A stretch of 34,287 bases of DNA from Minisyncoccota bacterium (GCA_018063165.1 JAGOQU010000002.1:141471-175757); one strand, 5' to 3'. Numbered from the stretch's first letter, positions 25,022 through 32,509 are shown. Made by a program: numbers and translations. The notes: generated by a model from the letters alone, not told the origin.

Positions 25022-25768
25022 ATGTATACCTTTTTACGAACAATTAAAAGAATACTTTATAAAATAAAGTTTTTTTTAACATTCCCATTAATTTTAAAAA
25101 ATTATATTCTTTTTAAAAAGAAAGATGTCTTAAAGCGTTTTCCTATACCTTTTTCTTCTATTCAGCCAAGTTTATTCGAAAATACTCCATTTACTCGTTT
25201 TGATACGCATTATATTTATCACACAGCATGGGCCGCAAGAAAAGTTAAAGAAATAAATGCAAAAGAACACGTTGATATTTCTTCAAGTCTTTATTTTTCT
25301 AGTATTGTTTCTGCGTTTACCCCAGTGTATTTTTATGATTTCAGACCAGCAAAATTAAATTTGTCTAATCTTACGTCTGATGCAGAAGATGTAACAAAAC
25401 TCTCTTTTCCTGATAAATCAATAGATTCTTTGTCATGTATGCATACGGTAGAACATGTTGGTTTGGGAAGGTATGGAGATCCTATTGATCCAGAGGGGGA
25501 TATTCGTGCTACGCATGAATTAACGAGGGTTCTTGCAAAAGGTGGTAGTTTGTTATTTGTGGTACCAATAGGAAAACCAAGAATTCAGTTTGATGCACAT
25601 AGAATTTATTCATACTCTATGGTTTTAGAGATGTTTTCAGGGTTAACTCTTAAAGAGTTTTCACTTATTCCGGATAATGCTTTAACGAAAGGTATTATAT
25701 ATAATGCAACAGAAAAAGAATCTGATAAACAAGAGTATGGATGTGGATGTTTTTGGTTTGTGAAATAA
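25022..25768 (+). CDS. DUF268 family protein (methyltransferase-like)
   Basis: Protein of 248 aa that I assign to DUF268, a family with a methyltransferase-like fold and no established reaction. Seen: ISSSLYFSSIVSAFTPVYFYDFRPA, DVTKLSFPDKSIDSLSCMHTVEHVGLGRYGDPIDPEGD (the core signature, including an HxxEH element), then ELTRVLAKGGSLLFVVPIGKPR, the late strand of class I methyltransferases. A basic N-terminal stretch with hydrophobic residues (about 10-35) may be membrane associated. It has the rightward half of the palindromic promoter and no Shine-Dalgarno. DUF268 genes often sit in glycan clusters, as here. Confidence 0.75.
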   Translation: MYTFLRTIKRILYKIKFFLTFPLILKNYILFKKKDVLKRFPIPFSSIQPSLFENTPFTRFDTHYIYHTAWAARKVKEINAKEHVDISSSLYFSSIVSAFTPVYFYDFRPAKLNLSNLTSDAEDVTKLSFPDKSIDSLSCMHTVEHVGLGRYGDPIDPEGDIRATHELTRVLAKGGSLLFVVPIGKPRIQFDAHRIYSYSMVLEMFSGLTLKEFSLIPDNALTKGIIYNATEKESDKQEYGCGCFWFVK

Positions 25769-25780
25769 TTTTTTGGTTTA

Positions 25781-25789
25781 TGGTACACT
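25781..25789 (+). promoter_or_regulatory. Extended -10 promoter of the O-antigen ligase gene
   Basis: TGGTACACT (TACACT at 25784-25789) lies 31 nt before the ATG at 25821. No well-spaced -35 is seen; the TG element may compensate. Confidence 0.4.
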
Positions 25790-25820
25790 AGTGTGTATTA
25801 TTAAAAGATTTTAGATATTT

Positions 25821-28064
25821 ATGCAAAGTATTATTAAAAAAGTAGTGTTAGGTTGTTTGTTTGTGGTACCTTTTGTAGTACTACATGTTGCGGATGCTGG
25901 TTTTTTTGATGTTCTTAGTTGGGGGAATGGCTCTGGGTTATTTTTCCCATTTATTTCAGGTAAAAATCTCATTTTTAGATTTTTAGTAGAAATAGCTTTT
26001 GCTGGATGGGTTATTTTAGCTCTTAAAGATGCGGCATATCGTGTAAATATTAAAAAAACACCATTAACCGTAGCGTATATTGCTTTTATTTCTGTGCTTC
26101 TTGTAGCAGATATTTTTGGTGTTGATAGAGAAAGAAGTTTGTGGAGTAATTTTGAAAGAATGGAAGGATTTGTTGGGCATATACATCTTTTTGCGTATTT
26201 CTTTGTTATGTCTATGATGCTTCCTACGCTTAAAGATTGGCAAAAAATGTGGAAATGGTTTATTGCATCAAATGTTCTTATTCTTATATATGCAACAGGG
26301 CAACTTATGGGTGCAAAAGGAACATTTTTTGCGGATACATTTCCTAAAATGGCTGCATGGTTTTCTCCTCGCTTTCAAATACATATGAGTGAGAATCGTC
26401 TTGATGCCACTATTGGAAACTCTGCATACTTTGCTGTTTTCTGTCTAATGTTTGTATTCATTGTGGCACTTCTATGGTCACAGTCTAAGGAACCTAAAAA
26501 GCAGTGGTTCTACCCCGTGCTTATATTCTTGAATATAATGGGTGTGCTCTACTCAGGTACTCGTGGAACAATGATTGGTCTTATGTTTGGAGGCTTGGCT
26601 ACTCTTGCAATTTTTGCTTGGAAAGAAAAAGGTAAAATGAGAACTGTTTTTGCTGGTATTGTGATTGCGATGATGGTGCTTGTTTCTTCTATTTTTATTT
26701 TCAAAGATAGCGCTCTTGTGAAATCATCTTCAATTTTGTCTCGTATTGCAACAATTTCTCCAAATGATGTAACAGGATCTAGTCGTCTTTCTATGTGGAA
26801 AATCAGTTATGAGGCGTGGCTTGAAAGACCTCTTCTTGGATACGGTCAAGATAATTTTAGTTATATTTTTGCTCGTAAATTCTTACCAGAAAAGATGTGT
26901 AATCTAGAACCATGGTATGACAGATCTCATAATGTGTTTTTTGATTGGCTAGTAGCAGGTGGAGCTCTTGGATTGCTGACATATTTATCTCTTTATGCTG
27001 TCGCTCTTTGGCTTATGTGGCGTAAAGAAAATAGTGTACCTCTTCATGAGAAAGCTATATTAACAGGTGCTATTATTGGTTATTTTATACATAATATATT
27101 TGTATTTGATAATTTAACTAGTTATATATTATTCGCTGCCCTTCTTGCATATATTGTTGTGAGAACTCAAGGGGATAATGCTCACGGTCACGGAAAAGCT
27201 TTTGCTGATGATGAGACAATGAATTATATTTGGATTCCTGTTGTTGGTATTATACTTGTAGCAACACAGTATTATGTAAATTATAGACCTCTTTTGACTA
27301 ATAGGCTTGTTATAGAAGGTATGAGTGTTAATCAATATGCACAAATAATGCCTTTTGCTGATGCTGTTAAAAAACAACAAAACGCATTTGTTAGTGCTAT
27401 TGCAATGAACACAATTGGAAGTGAAGAAGCTCGTGAACAATTCCTTCAAATGGGTGTTCGTATGGCACAAGTAAAATTCCCAGAAGGTACACCAGAAGCT
27501 GATAAACAAGCAGCAACCCTTGCAATTAATGAAGAGATACAAGCTGTCCGTGATGATATTACAAAATCTCTTCCAGATCATATAAAAGATGTACGAATGC
27601 TTTCTATTTATGGCACCTTCTACAATGGAACTAATGCTCCTGTTGAAGCTGAAAAAATATTAACAACGGCAAGAGAGATAGCACCGAACAAACAACTTCT
27701 TTCTTTTGACCTTGCTAGATCATATCTTATGCAACAAAAATTTGCTGAAGCATACGATTTGTCTAAGAACACATACGATCTCTCTATAACATGTAATGAT
27801 GCACAAAAATGGTTACTTCTTAGTGCGGCATATGCTGGCACATATAAAGAAGCTCGCGCACATATTATAGAAAAGGGTCAAACAGTTGCTTTCGATCCAG
27901 ATGTGCTTACAGTTATTGTAAGTACAGGACAAACACAGCTTGCTATTGAATTACTATTAGAATTACGAAAAGAAAAACCAGAACTTGCTTCCCAAGTAGA
28001 TGAATACATTAAGCAATTAGTGGCGCAGAAGCCTTCCGCTATTGCTACTCCTAAAAAGAAGTAG
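25821..28064 (+). CDS. O-antigen ligase/polymerase (Wzy_C) membrane protein with C-terminal TPR-like domain
   Basis: Large membrane glycosyltransferase acting on the outer face, either polymerising the flipped glycan (Wzy) or transferring it to an acceptor (WaaL or protein O-oligosaccharyltransferase). Seen: about 11-12 hydrophobic segments in residues 5-480; the Wzy_C core with YSGTRGTMIGLMFGG, SRLSMWKISYEAWLERPLLGYGQDNFSY and DRSHNVFFDWLVAGGALGL, which holds the conserved Arg/His; then a soluble ~260-residue C-terminal part with helical repeats (for example LLSFDLARSYLMQQKFAEAYDLS) resembling TPRs. Length 747 aa. Its base composition is visibly less AT-extreme than the glycosyltransferase genes, suggesting an older, more conserved gene. 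A strong terminator follows at 28117. Confidence 0.85.
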   Translation: MQSIIKKVVLGCLFVVPFVVLHVADAGFFDVLSWGNGSGLFFPFISGKNLIFRFLVEIAFAGWVILALKDAAYRVNIKKTPLTVAYIAFISVLLVADIFGVDRERSLWSNFERMEGFVGHIHLFAYFFVMSMMLPTLKDWQKMWKWFIASNVLILIYATGQLMGAKGTFFADTFPKMAAWFSPRFQIHMSENRLDATIGNSAYFAVFCLMFVFIVALLWSQSKEPKKQWFYPVLIFLNIMGVLYSGTRGTMIGLMFGGLATLAIFAWKEKGKMRTVFAGIVIAMMVLVSSIFIFKDSALVKSSSILSRIATISPNDVTGSSRLSMWKISYEAWLERPLLGYGQDNFSYIFARKFLPEKMCNLEPWYDRSHNVFFDWLVAGGALGLLTYLSLYAVALWLMWRKENSVPLHEKAILTGAIIGYFIHNIFVFDNLTSYILFAALLAYIVVRTQGDNAHGHGKAFADDETMNYIWIPVVGIILVATQYYVNYRPLLTNRLVIEGMSVNQYAQIMPFADAVKKQQNAFVSAIAMNTIGSEEAREQFLQMGVRMAQVKFPEGTPEADKQAATLAINEEIQAVRDDITKSLPDHIKDVRMLSIYGTFYNGTNAPVEAEKILTTAREIAPNKQLLSFDLARSYLMQQKFAEAYDLSKNTYDLSITCNDAQKWLLLSAAYAGTYKEARAHIIEKGQTVAFDPDVLTVIVSTGQTQLAIELLLELRKEKPELASQVDEYIKQLVAQKPSAIATPKKK

Positions 28065-28116
28065 TACACTAAGGGGGTGAGTGCATTAGGTGTGCTTACA
28101 AGATAAATAAATGCCA

Positions 28117-28155
28117 ACGTAAATACCACTCGAAAGAGTGGTTTTACGTTTTTTT
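28117..28155 (+). terminator. Intrinsic terminator after the O-antigen ligase gene
   Basis: Stem ACGTAAATACCACTC (28117-28131), GAAA tetraloop, GAGTGGTTTTACGT (28136-28149), with one unpaired base, then seven T (28149-28155). Confidence 0.85.
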
Positions 28156-28269
28156 AAGTAGCTTAGTTTAAGATAAAACTTTACTAAATTAATTTTAAAT
28201 ACAAAACAGTAGATTTGCTTCTTGTAAATTGTTATGTCGGTAAACGTAGAACTTGTAGAGAATATGCAT

Positions 28270-28297
28270 TTGCTCTTTTTTATAAATACGTTACACT
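28270..28297 (+). promoter_or_regulatory. Candidate promoter of a small RNA
   Basis: TTGCTC (28270-28275), 16-nt spacer, TACACT (28292-28297); predicted start near 28304, directly before a highly structured segment. The rest of 28156-28270 shows no gene I can support. Confidence 0.4.
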
Positions 28298-28303
28298 AGT
28301 ATA

Positions 28304-28445
28304 TGTAGGAACCTACTCGCAAGTAATTGCGGTGGGCGACTGCGCTCACATAAGGCATTTATCTTTGGAGCATGCCACGCTCACCACAATTGGGTGCGAG
28401 GCAAAAAAATAACGTCTACATTATAATAATGTAGACGTTATTTTT
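28304..28445 (+). ncRNA. Candidate structured small RNA, family not recognised
   Basis: About 100 nt plus a terminator hairpin. Seen: the ends pair to form one long rod, CTCGCA (28316-28321) with TGCGAG (28395-28400), AATTG (28325-28329) with CAATT (28387-28391), GGTGGGCG (28331-28338) with CGCTCACC (28378-28385), and an apical GGCAT (28354-28358) with ATGCC (28372-28376). A second copy of CGCTCAC (28343-28349) could pair with GTGGGCG instead, giving a switchable local hairpin. GTAGG-AA-CCTAC lies at the 5' end. It has its own candidate promoter and terminator, is more GC-rich than its surroundings, and contains no convincing ORF. The conserved SRP apical GGAA motif and a tmRNA tail are absent, and it is short for 6S RNA. 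Confidence 0.5.
28405..28445. terminator. Bidirectional intrinsic terminator between the small RNA and tsaD
   Basis: Perfect 19-bp stem AAAAATAACGTCTACATTA (28405-28423) with its complement at 28427-28445, loop TAA, flanked by A and T runs. It faces tsaD on one side, which implies a rightward transcript ending here on the other. Confidence 0.88.
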
Positions 28446-28452
28446 GTAGTAC

Positions 28453-29634
28453 CTAGCAATCATCTAGTTTCCATGAACCATTGGCGCATAGTTTAATTTT
28501 TGGCGCTACATCATGAGCTAAATGAAGCAATCCTGTTGCAGCTATCATAATTCCATTATCTGTTGATAAATTTTTATCTGGCGCATATAAATCAAATCCT
28601 TCACTTTCTGATAGTTGTTTGAGTGCAAATCTGATATGAGTATTTGCACTAACACCACCACCAACAATTAATGTGTTTGCTCTTGTTTCATACATTGCTT
28701 GTTTTACTTTTGCAACAAGCACATCAGTAACAGCATTTTCAAATTCAACAGCAAGCATTCTTTTTGTAACATCATCCAATTCTTTTCTTTTTTTAATACG
28801 TGTAAGTACAGCTGTTTTGAGTCCACTAAAAGAAAAATGTAAATCACCACTATGAAGCATAGGTCTTGGTAGTCTTAAGTCTTCATCAACTATTAAACCT
28901 TCTTTTCTAGCTCTTTCCGCAATTCTTGATATTTCTGGTCCTCCAGGATAAGGAAGAGAGAGCATTCTTGCGACTTTATCAAATGCTTCACCTGCTGCAT
29001 CATCTTTTGTATTACCAATTACAGTGTATGATCTTAATTTTGGAATACGTACAAGCTCGGTGTGTCCCCCTGAAATAAGAAGTGCGCACGCCGGAAACGT
29101 CATGGGAGATATTTCGTATATTGATTCTACACAAGACAAAGCTCCAGCCACAATGTGCCCTTCCATGTGATTAATTGGATATATTGGAATATCCCATACT
29201 AAATAAAGAGCAAGAGCCGCATTAATACCAACCCATAGTGCTGGTTCAAGGCCAGGGCCTTCTGTTACAGCTATGCCGTCTATAAGAGGCTTTTGTATGC
29301 CTTCTAAAAGTACTTTCATAGCAGAAAGCATTTCTCCTTCTCTTTCAAGTAATGTTTCTAGTTTTTTTCTACTAGCTGAAGGGATATGATAGGTGTTTGT
29401 TCTTTCTACAAGAAGCCCTGCTTCTTCTAATGATTCTGCTATAAGCTGGGTAAGTGCTTTTGCGTGCTCTCGTTTAGCTAGTGCAGGAAAAACACCTCCA
29501 TATTCTTTGTGGAGATCTATCTGTGAAAGCACTTTATGTGAAAGTACTTCAAAACGTATTGTCTTACCTCGTATACGTTTAACTATTGATACAGCAGTTT
29601 CATCACAACTTGTTTCTATTGCAAGTAAAATCAT
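28453..29634 (-). CDS. tsaD: tRNA N6-adenosine threonylcarbamoyltransferase
   Basis: Transfers threonylcarbamoyl to A37 of ANN-decoding tRNAs, with TsaB and TsaE. Seen: ILLAIETSCDETAVSIV at the N-terminus, GGVFPALAKREHAKAL, EGPGLEPALWVGINAA, the metal-binding NHMEGH (His156, His160), LLISGGHTELV, GEAFDKVARMLSLPYPGG, FSFSGLKTAV, GGGVSANTHIR and DNGIMIAATG. Length 393 aa against ~337 in E. coli; the metal His pair is about 45 residues later than in E. coli TsaD because of an insertion around residues 72-115 (ERTNTYHIPSASRKKLETLL region). A TTGTTA-17-TAGTCT promoter ends 9 nt before the ATG. No other tsa gene is nearby. Confidence 0.96.
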   Translation of the reverse strand: MILLAIETSCDETAVSIVKRIRGKTIRFEVLSHKVLSQIDLHKEYGGVFPALAKREHAKALTQLIAESLEEAGLLVERTNTYHIPSASRKKLETLLEREGEMLSAMKVLLEGIQKPLIDGIAVTEGPGLEPALWVGINAALALYLVWDIPIYPINHMEGHIVAGALSCVESIYEISPMTFPACALLISGGHTELVRIPKLRSYTVIGNTKDDAAGEAFDKVARMLSLPYPGGPEISRIAERARKEGLIVDEDLRLPRPMLHSGDLHFSFSGLKTAVLTRIKKRKELDDVTKRMLAVEFENAVTDVLVAKVKQAMYETRANTLIVGGGVSANTHIRFALKQLSESEGFDLYAPDKNLSTDNGIMIAATGLLHLAHDVAPKIKLCANGSWKLDDC

Positions 29635-29643
29635 AAAAAGTTA

Positions 29644-29672
29644 AGACTAGAAAGTATGTTATATGCTAACAA
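29644..29672 (-). promoter_or_regulatory. Promoter of tsaD
   Basis: Minus strand: TTGTTA (29667-29672), 17-nt spacer, TAGTCT (29644-29649), then 9 nt to the ATG at 29634, giving a leaderless or nearly leaderless mRNA. Confidence 0.45.
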
Positions 29673-29744
29673 TACGATACATATACTAGTATACTACAAA
29701 AAATACCTTATAGTATATAGATCTTATTAATCACATTTTACTTA

Positions 29745-29773
29745 TTGATTGTTTTTTAAATTTACAGTACATT
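29745..29773 (+). promoter_or_regulatory. Promoter of rlmH
   Basis: TTGATT (29745-29750), 17-nt spacer, TACATT (29768-29773), then 8 nt to the ATG at 29782; predicted leaderless mRNA. Confidence 0.5.
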
Positions 29774-29781
29774 AGAATATA

Positions 29782-30228
29782 ATGAAAATAGTTATTGTAA
29801 GTATTGGAAAAGAAAAAGATGAAATAAGTACTGATATTATTAAACATTTTGAAATTCGTGTACTCAGGTATCTTCCACTTGAGTGGATGTATATTGCTCA
29901 TGACTCAACAAAAGAAAAAGAAGGAGAAAAAATACTTTCCTATCTTAAAAAAGAAGATTATGTTGTGCTTCTTGATGAAAAGGGAAAAGATATGAAAAGT
30001 GAAGCGCTGGCTGAACTTGTTGAGAATCGTATGGTAGATTCGGTTAAAAGAATGGTTTTTGTTATTGGAGGTGCTTACGGTGTCTCCAAAGCTATCGAAG
30101 AACGTGCAAACTATGTCTGGAAATTATCTTCACTTGTTTTTCCTCATATGCTTGTAAGGGTAATTTTGGTTGAACAACTTTATAGAGCTATGACAATTTT
30201 GAAAGGGGAAAAGTATCATCATGAGTAG
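29782..30228 (+). CDS. rlmH: 23S rRNA (pseudouridine1915-N3)-methyltransferase
   Basis: SPOUT-class methyltransferase that modifies pseudouridine 1915 in helix 69 of 23S rRNA in the 70S ribosome. Seen: the N-terminal MKIVIVSIGKEKD strand, VVLLDEKGKDMKSE in the middle, the knot segment FVIGGAYGVSKAI (SAM loop) and the C-terminal MLVRVILVEQLYRAMTILKGEKYHH, the family signature. Length 148 aa (E. coli 155). It is divergent from tsaD and is followed after 33 nt by a small membrane protein with its own -10 box. Confidence 0.94.
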   Translation: MKIVIVSIGKEKDEISTDIIKHFEIRVLRYLPLEWMYIAHDSTKEKEGEKILSYLKKEDYVVLLDEKGKDMKSEALAELVENRMVDSVKRMVFVIGGAYGVSKAIEERANYVWKLSSLVFPHMLVRVILVEQLYRAMTILKGEKYHHE

Positions 30229-30247
30229 TCAATGAAAAAAAGTGATG

Positions 30248-30253
30248 TATACT
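30248..30253 (+). promoter_or_regulatory. -10 box before the small membrane protein gene
   Basis: TATACT preceded by TG, 8 nt before the ATG at 30262; predicted leaderless start. No clear -35. Confidence 0.4.
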
Positions 30254-30261
30254 AATAGTAT

Positions 30262-30717
30262 ATGATATTAGCCAAACACCCTCTCGTTGTAACTATTTTA
30301 TTCTTGCTTTGTCTTTATTATTTATTTATGGTTTTCTTTTATAAGAAGAGTTCTAAAGAAGAAATTCAAGAAGTTATAAATGAGGAAAAAAATGAAAGAG
30401 AAGAAGGTGAGTCTGCTAACGTCCCATATACGAGACAAAAAAATGTAATATATAAATACTTAATAGTCTTAGTTGTAAATTTTTTAGTTGCTTTTTTCTA
30501 TTTTTCTGGTTTAGTTATTAGTTCATTATTCTATGATGGTAGTGATGCCACAAAAGAGTACAACTTGTTTCTTAGTGTTTTGGTAGCTTTGAGTGCTTAT
30601 GTAACTTTTTTAGAATTTAAGTTAATAGCAAAAAAATCAAAGAAATTTCTTTACCCAACTATAGCACTTGTTCTTTTTCCTCTTTTTTCTGCTATAGCTC
30701 AAATGCTTTTTTTGTAG
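30262..30717 (+). CDS. Small membrane protein of unknown function
   Basis: I do not recognise a family. The 151-aa chain has about four hydrophobic segments: residues ~7-26, ~66-90, ~101-121 and ~131-150. A charged loop (about 28-57, rich in Glu, Lys and Asn) follows the first segment. The ATG at 30262 is favoured by the TATACT box 8 nt upstream and by the hydrophobic segment that begins right after it. It lies 33 nt after rlmH, but its own -10 suggests separate transcription. The 30718-30900 gap after it holds a palindrome (30779-30792) and the promoter of the next gene. Confidence 0.65.
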   Translation: MILAKHPLVVTILFLLCLYYLFMVFFYKKSSKEEIQEVINEEKNEREEGESANVPYTRQKNVIYKYLIVLVVNFLVAFFYFSGLVISSLFYDGSDATKEYNLFLSVLVALSAYVTFLEFKLIAKKSKKFLYPTIALVLFPLFSAIAQMLFL

Positions 30718-30884
30718 AGAAATGAGAATGCTAAAAATAGTAAATTTAAAAGTATTATTTTGCTTTGTAATAAAATAATTAAGTATACTTAAAATGGCGG
30801 GAAAGTATCACAGGAGTAATGACAAAATTAATTTTTCTATCCTCTGTTGAAAGTTTTAAGGTTGTCTTTTTTGATAAAATTGAA

Positions 30885-30893
30885 TGGTATACT
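30885..30893 (+). promoter_or_regulatory. Extended -10 promoter of the kinase-fold gene
   Basis: TGGTATACT matches the extended -10 consensus and ends 7 nt before the ATG at 30901; predicted leaderless mRNA. TTGTCT (30862-30867) is 20 nt from the -10, too far to be a convincing -35. Confidence 0.5.
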
Positions 30894-30900
30894 TTAAAAT

Positions 30901-31794
30901 ATGGAAAATGAATTTAGTTTACATACTCAGCTAGAAAGAAATGATATTAGGGTTGAGGAAAAATTAAAACTTGTAGAATCTAATCCTGGTATTATTTTTA
31001 ACACTCCTTGTATTACCTTTGGTGAAGGTAGACAGTCTCGAGTGAGTGCTCTTGAAATAGTTAAAGCAAACATGGTGACAAAAGTTATTTGGAAGCGCTG
31101 TGGTGTTGAAAAGAAATTAACACAAGAAGAATCAGAAAGTCTTTGTAGACATATTCTTCCGTATCGAGAAAATCTAAAAGCGTTCGGGTGGAATGTTCCA
31201 GAAGTGTTTTATTCAGAATCTGTGTGTTTAACAAATGAGCATGTTGTTTTTTCGTATGAGCAACTTATCGAATCTGTTGATGTAGAAAGAATGTATAAAG
31301 ATGAAAAAACAGCCCACTTCGAAAGACTTTCTGTTCTACAAAAAATTATTCACATTTTAACAAATTCACATCACCAAAACCTCGACAAGAAAAAATATGG
31401 AAATTACATGTTGTCATATTTACCTTATGGAATAGACTTAAAATTGGCAAATTTGATTTTGGATGCAAAAGGTAAACTTTTCTTTGTTGATTTTTTTGGA
31501 CCAAAAGAATTACAGAAAGACGGTTCTTGGAAAAACTATCTAACAAAATTAGATAGTTTACCTGAAGAAAACTTAAAAGTAATTTGTGCAACGCGAGAAG
31601 GTTCTATTTTAAGAATGGTAAAATTAGCTTTACAATACTTACCAAAAAATATTGAGGTTGATGTTTATAAAAAACATTTTATTGATATTATTTCCTTCTC
31701 CTCTTTGCCAGATGAAGAGAAAGAAACAGTATTGAATGAAATAGAAAATAATTTTCCATTACTTGGTATGGTTTATGAGGAGTATAGGGTTTAG
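30901..31794 (+). CDS. Possible protein-kinase/aminoglycoside-phosphotransferase fold protein
   Basis: No confident family name. The 297-aa chain is soluble with no membrane segment. Seen: a possible nucleotide-binding Lys in TKVIWKRCG, and GIDLKLANLILDAKGKLFFVDFFG, which has the shape of a kinase catalytic loop plus DFG (compare HxDLKxxNIL...xxIDF), with Ile in place of the HRD/HGD His-x. This order fits APH/RIO/lipopolysaccharide-kinase-like folds, and a heptose- or sugar-kinase role near a glycan island would be reasonable, but the motifs are degenerate and it could be a pseudokinase. A clean extended -10 lies 7 nt upstream. The downstream region is decayed. Confidence 0.55.
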   Translation: MENEFSLHTQLERNDIRVEEKLKLVESNPGIIFNTPCITFGEGRQSRVSALEIVKANMVTKVIWKRCGVEKKLTQEESESLCRHILPYRENLKAFGWNVPEVFYSESVCLTNEHVVFSYEQLIESVDVERMYKDEKTAHFERLSVLQKIIHILTNSHHQNLDKKKYGNYMLSYLPYGIDLKLANLILDAKGKLFFVDFFGPKELQKDGSWKNYLTKLDSLPEENLKVICATREGSILRMVKLALQYLPKNIEVDVYKKHFIDIISFSSLPDEEKETVLNEIENNFPLLGMVYEEYRV

Positions 31795-31869
31795 TTTTTA
31801 TAAGGCAATATGATGCTATTTTTTAAATTCAGTATTTAGTTTTTGATTGCAAAATTGACTTTGCTTTGA

Positions 31870-32040
31870 ACTCGGTTCAGCTCTTTTATTTACCTTATTA
31901 ATGCAAGTAAACTCCTCTTGGTGGGGTCCGTTTATGTTAATCACAAACAGGTCGAACCAGAATATGAGAAGTTGAAAGTGCTTTCAGAATATATTATTGG
32001 ACTTAGTAAGTGGCTGAATATGGAAGGAATTATAAACTAG
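31870..32040 (+). pseudogene. Possible C-terminal gene remnant
   Basis: A 56-codon open stretch without an ATG start, closed upstream by TGA (31867) and ending with TAG. Its end (EPEYEKLKVLSEYII, then LSKWLNMEGIIN) has the look of a real amphipathic helical C-terminus. I cannot name a parent family. It lies in a 1.1-kb zone with two other broken genes. Confidence 0.3.
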
Positions 32041-32109
32041 AATAAAAATCTCGATAATCAATCTCTCTTGCGGTATTTTAAGAATATATTCCACCAATAT
32101 CTATACTAT

Positions 32110-32459
32110 TTAAATAGTATTTGTTTCATAAGGATCATTTCCAAAACGGTTAACTCCTTTAGTTCCAGATGTAAAAAGTAACACTATGTTATAAAATGGG
32201 AAAATTATATACCATCCACTTTTGTCATTATCATGCATTCTTCGTATTCCTAATGCAAGACTTGGTATAAAAATTGCTAAAGAGTATATATTACTAATAA
32301 AAAGAACATCTGTTTTTAAAATAATTTTAGCCACTCAAAGTACAATGCCAAGGAAAAAAGCAACTATAATATTCCAAAGCATAAACATCCAGTATTCTTT
32401 TCTACTGGCACGACCTTCAAAAACTGCATATTTTTAAAAACATTTAAATAATAGTTCAT
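32110..32459 (-). pseudogene. Broken DUF805 membrane protein gene
   Basis: The parts of a DUF805 inner-membrane protein are all present but in broken frames. From the ATG at 32459 the frame reads MNYYLNVFKN; a one-base shift at the five-base homopolymer 32431-32435 leads to YAVFEGRASRKEYWMFMLWN; an in-frame TGA (32335-32337) interrupts before VAKIILKTDV; then SLALGIRRMHDNDKSGWY and GVNRFGNDPYE complete the family pattern. Intact relatives are about 115-130 aa, which matches. A TATACT box (minus strand, 32469-32474) remains 9 nt upstream. Two separate lesions argue for decay over a single sequencing error, and the TGA is not recoded, since TGA is a normal stop elsewhere here. Confidence 0.75.
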
Positions 32460-32509
32460 ATACTTTTAAGTATATATTTAATAATTTTTTATTAAAAGAG
32501 GGTTATTCT

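Noticed and set aside
27129..27581. 150-codon minus-strand open frame inside the O-antigen ligase gene
   Set aside because: Antisense to a clear Wzy_C/TPR coding region, Cys/Asn/Ile-rich, no domain; a shadow frame.
28304..28403. SRP RNA, 6S RNA, tmRNA or RNase P RNA as identity of the small RNA
   Set aside because: No SRP GGAA apical motif, no tRNA-like tail, no RNase P conserved core seen, and it is much shorter than 6S RNA; left unassigned pending a covariance search.
28215..28412. 65-codon open frame over the small RNA region
   Set aside because: Cys-rich with no domain look, and it covers the candidate promoter, the paired RNA stems and part of the terminator; most likely chance.
32335..32337. 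In-frame TGA in a recognisable protein, suggesting TGA recoded to glycine (code 25, as in Gracilibacteria and Absconditabacteria)
   Set aside because: The same gene also has a frameshift, long conserved genes such as tsaD, rfbG and rlmH have no internal TGA, and TGA ends genes in tight ATGA overlaps (8032, 8949). A broken gene under the standard code fits better.
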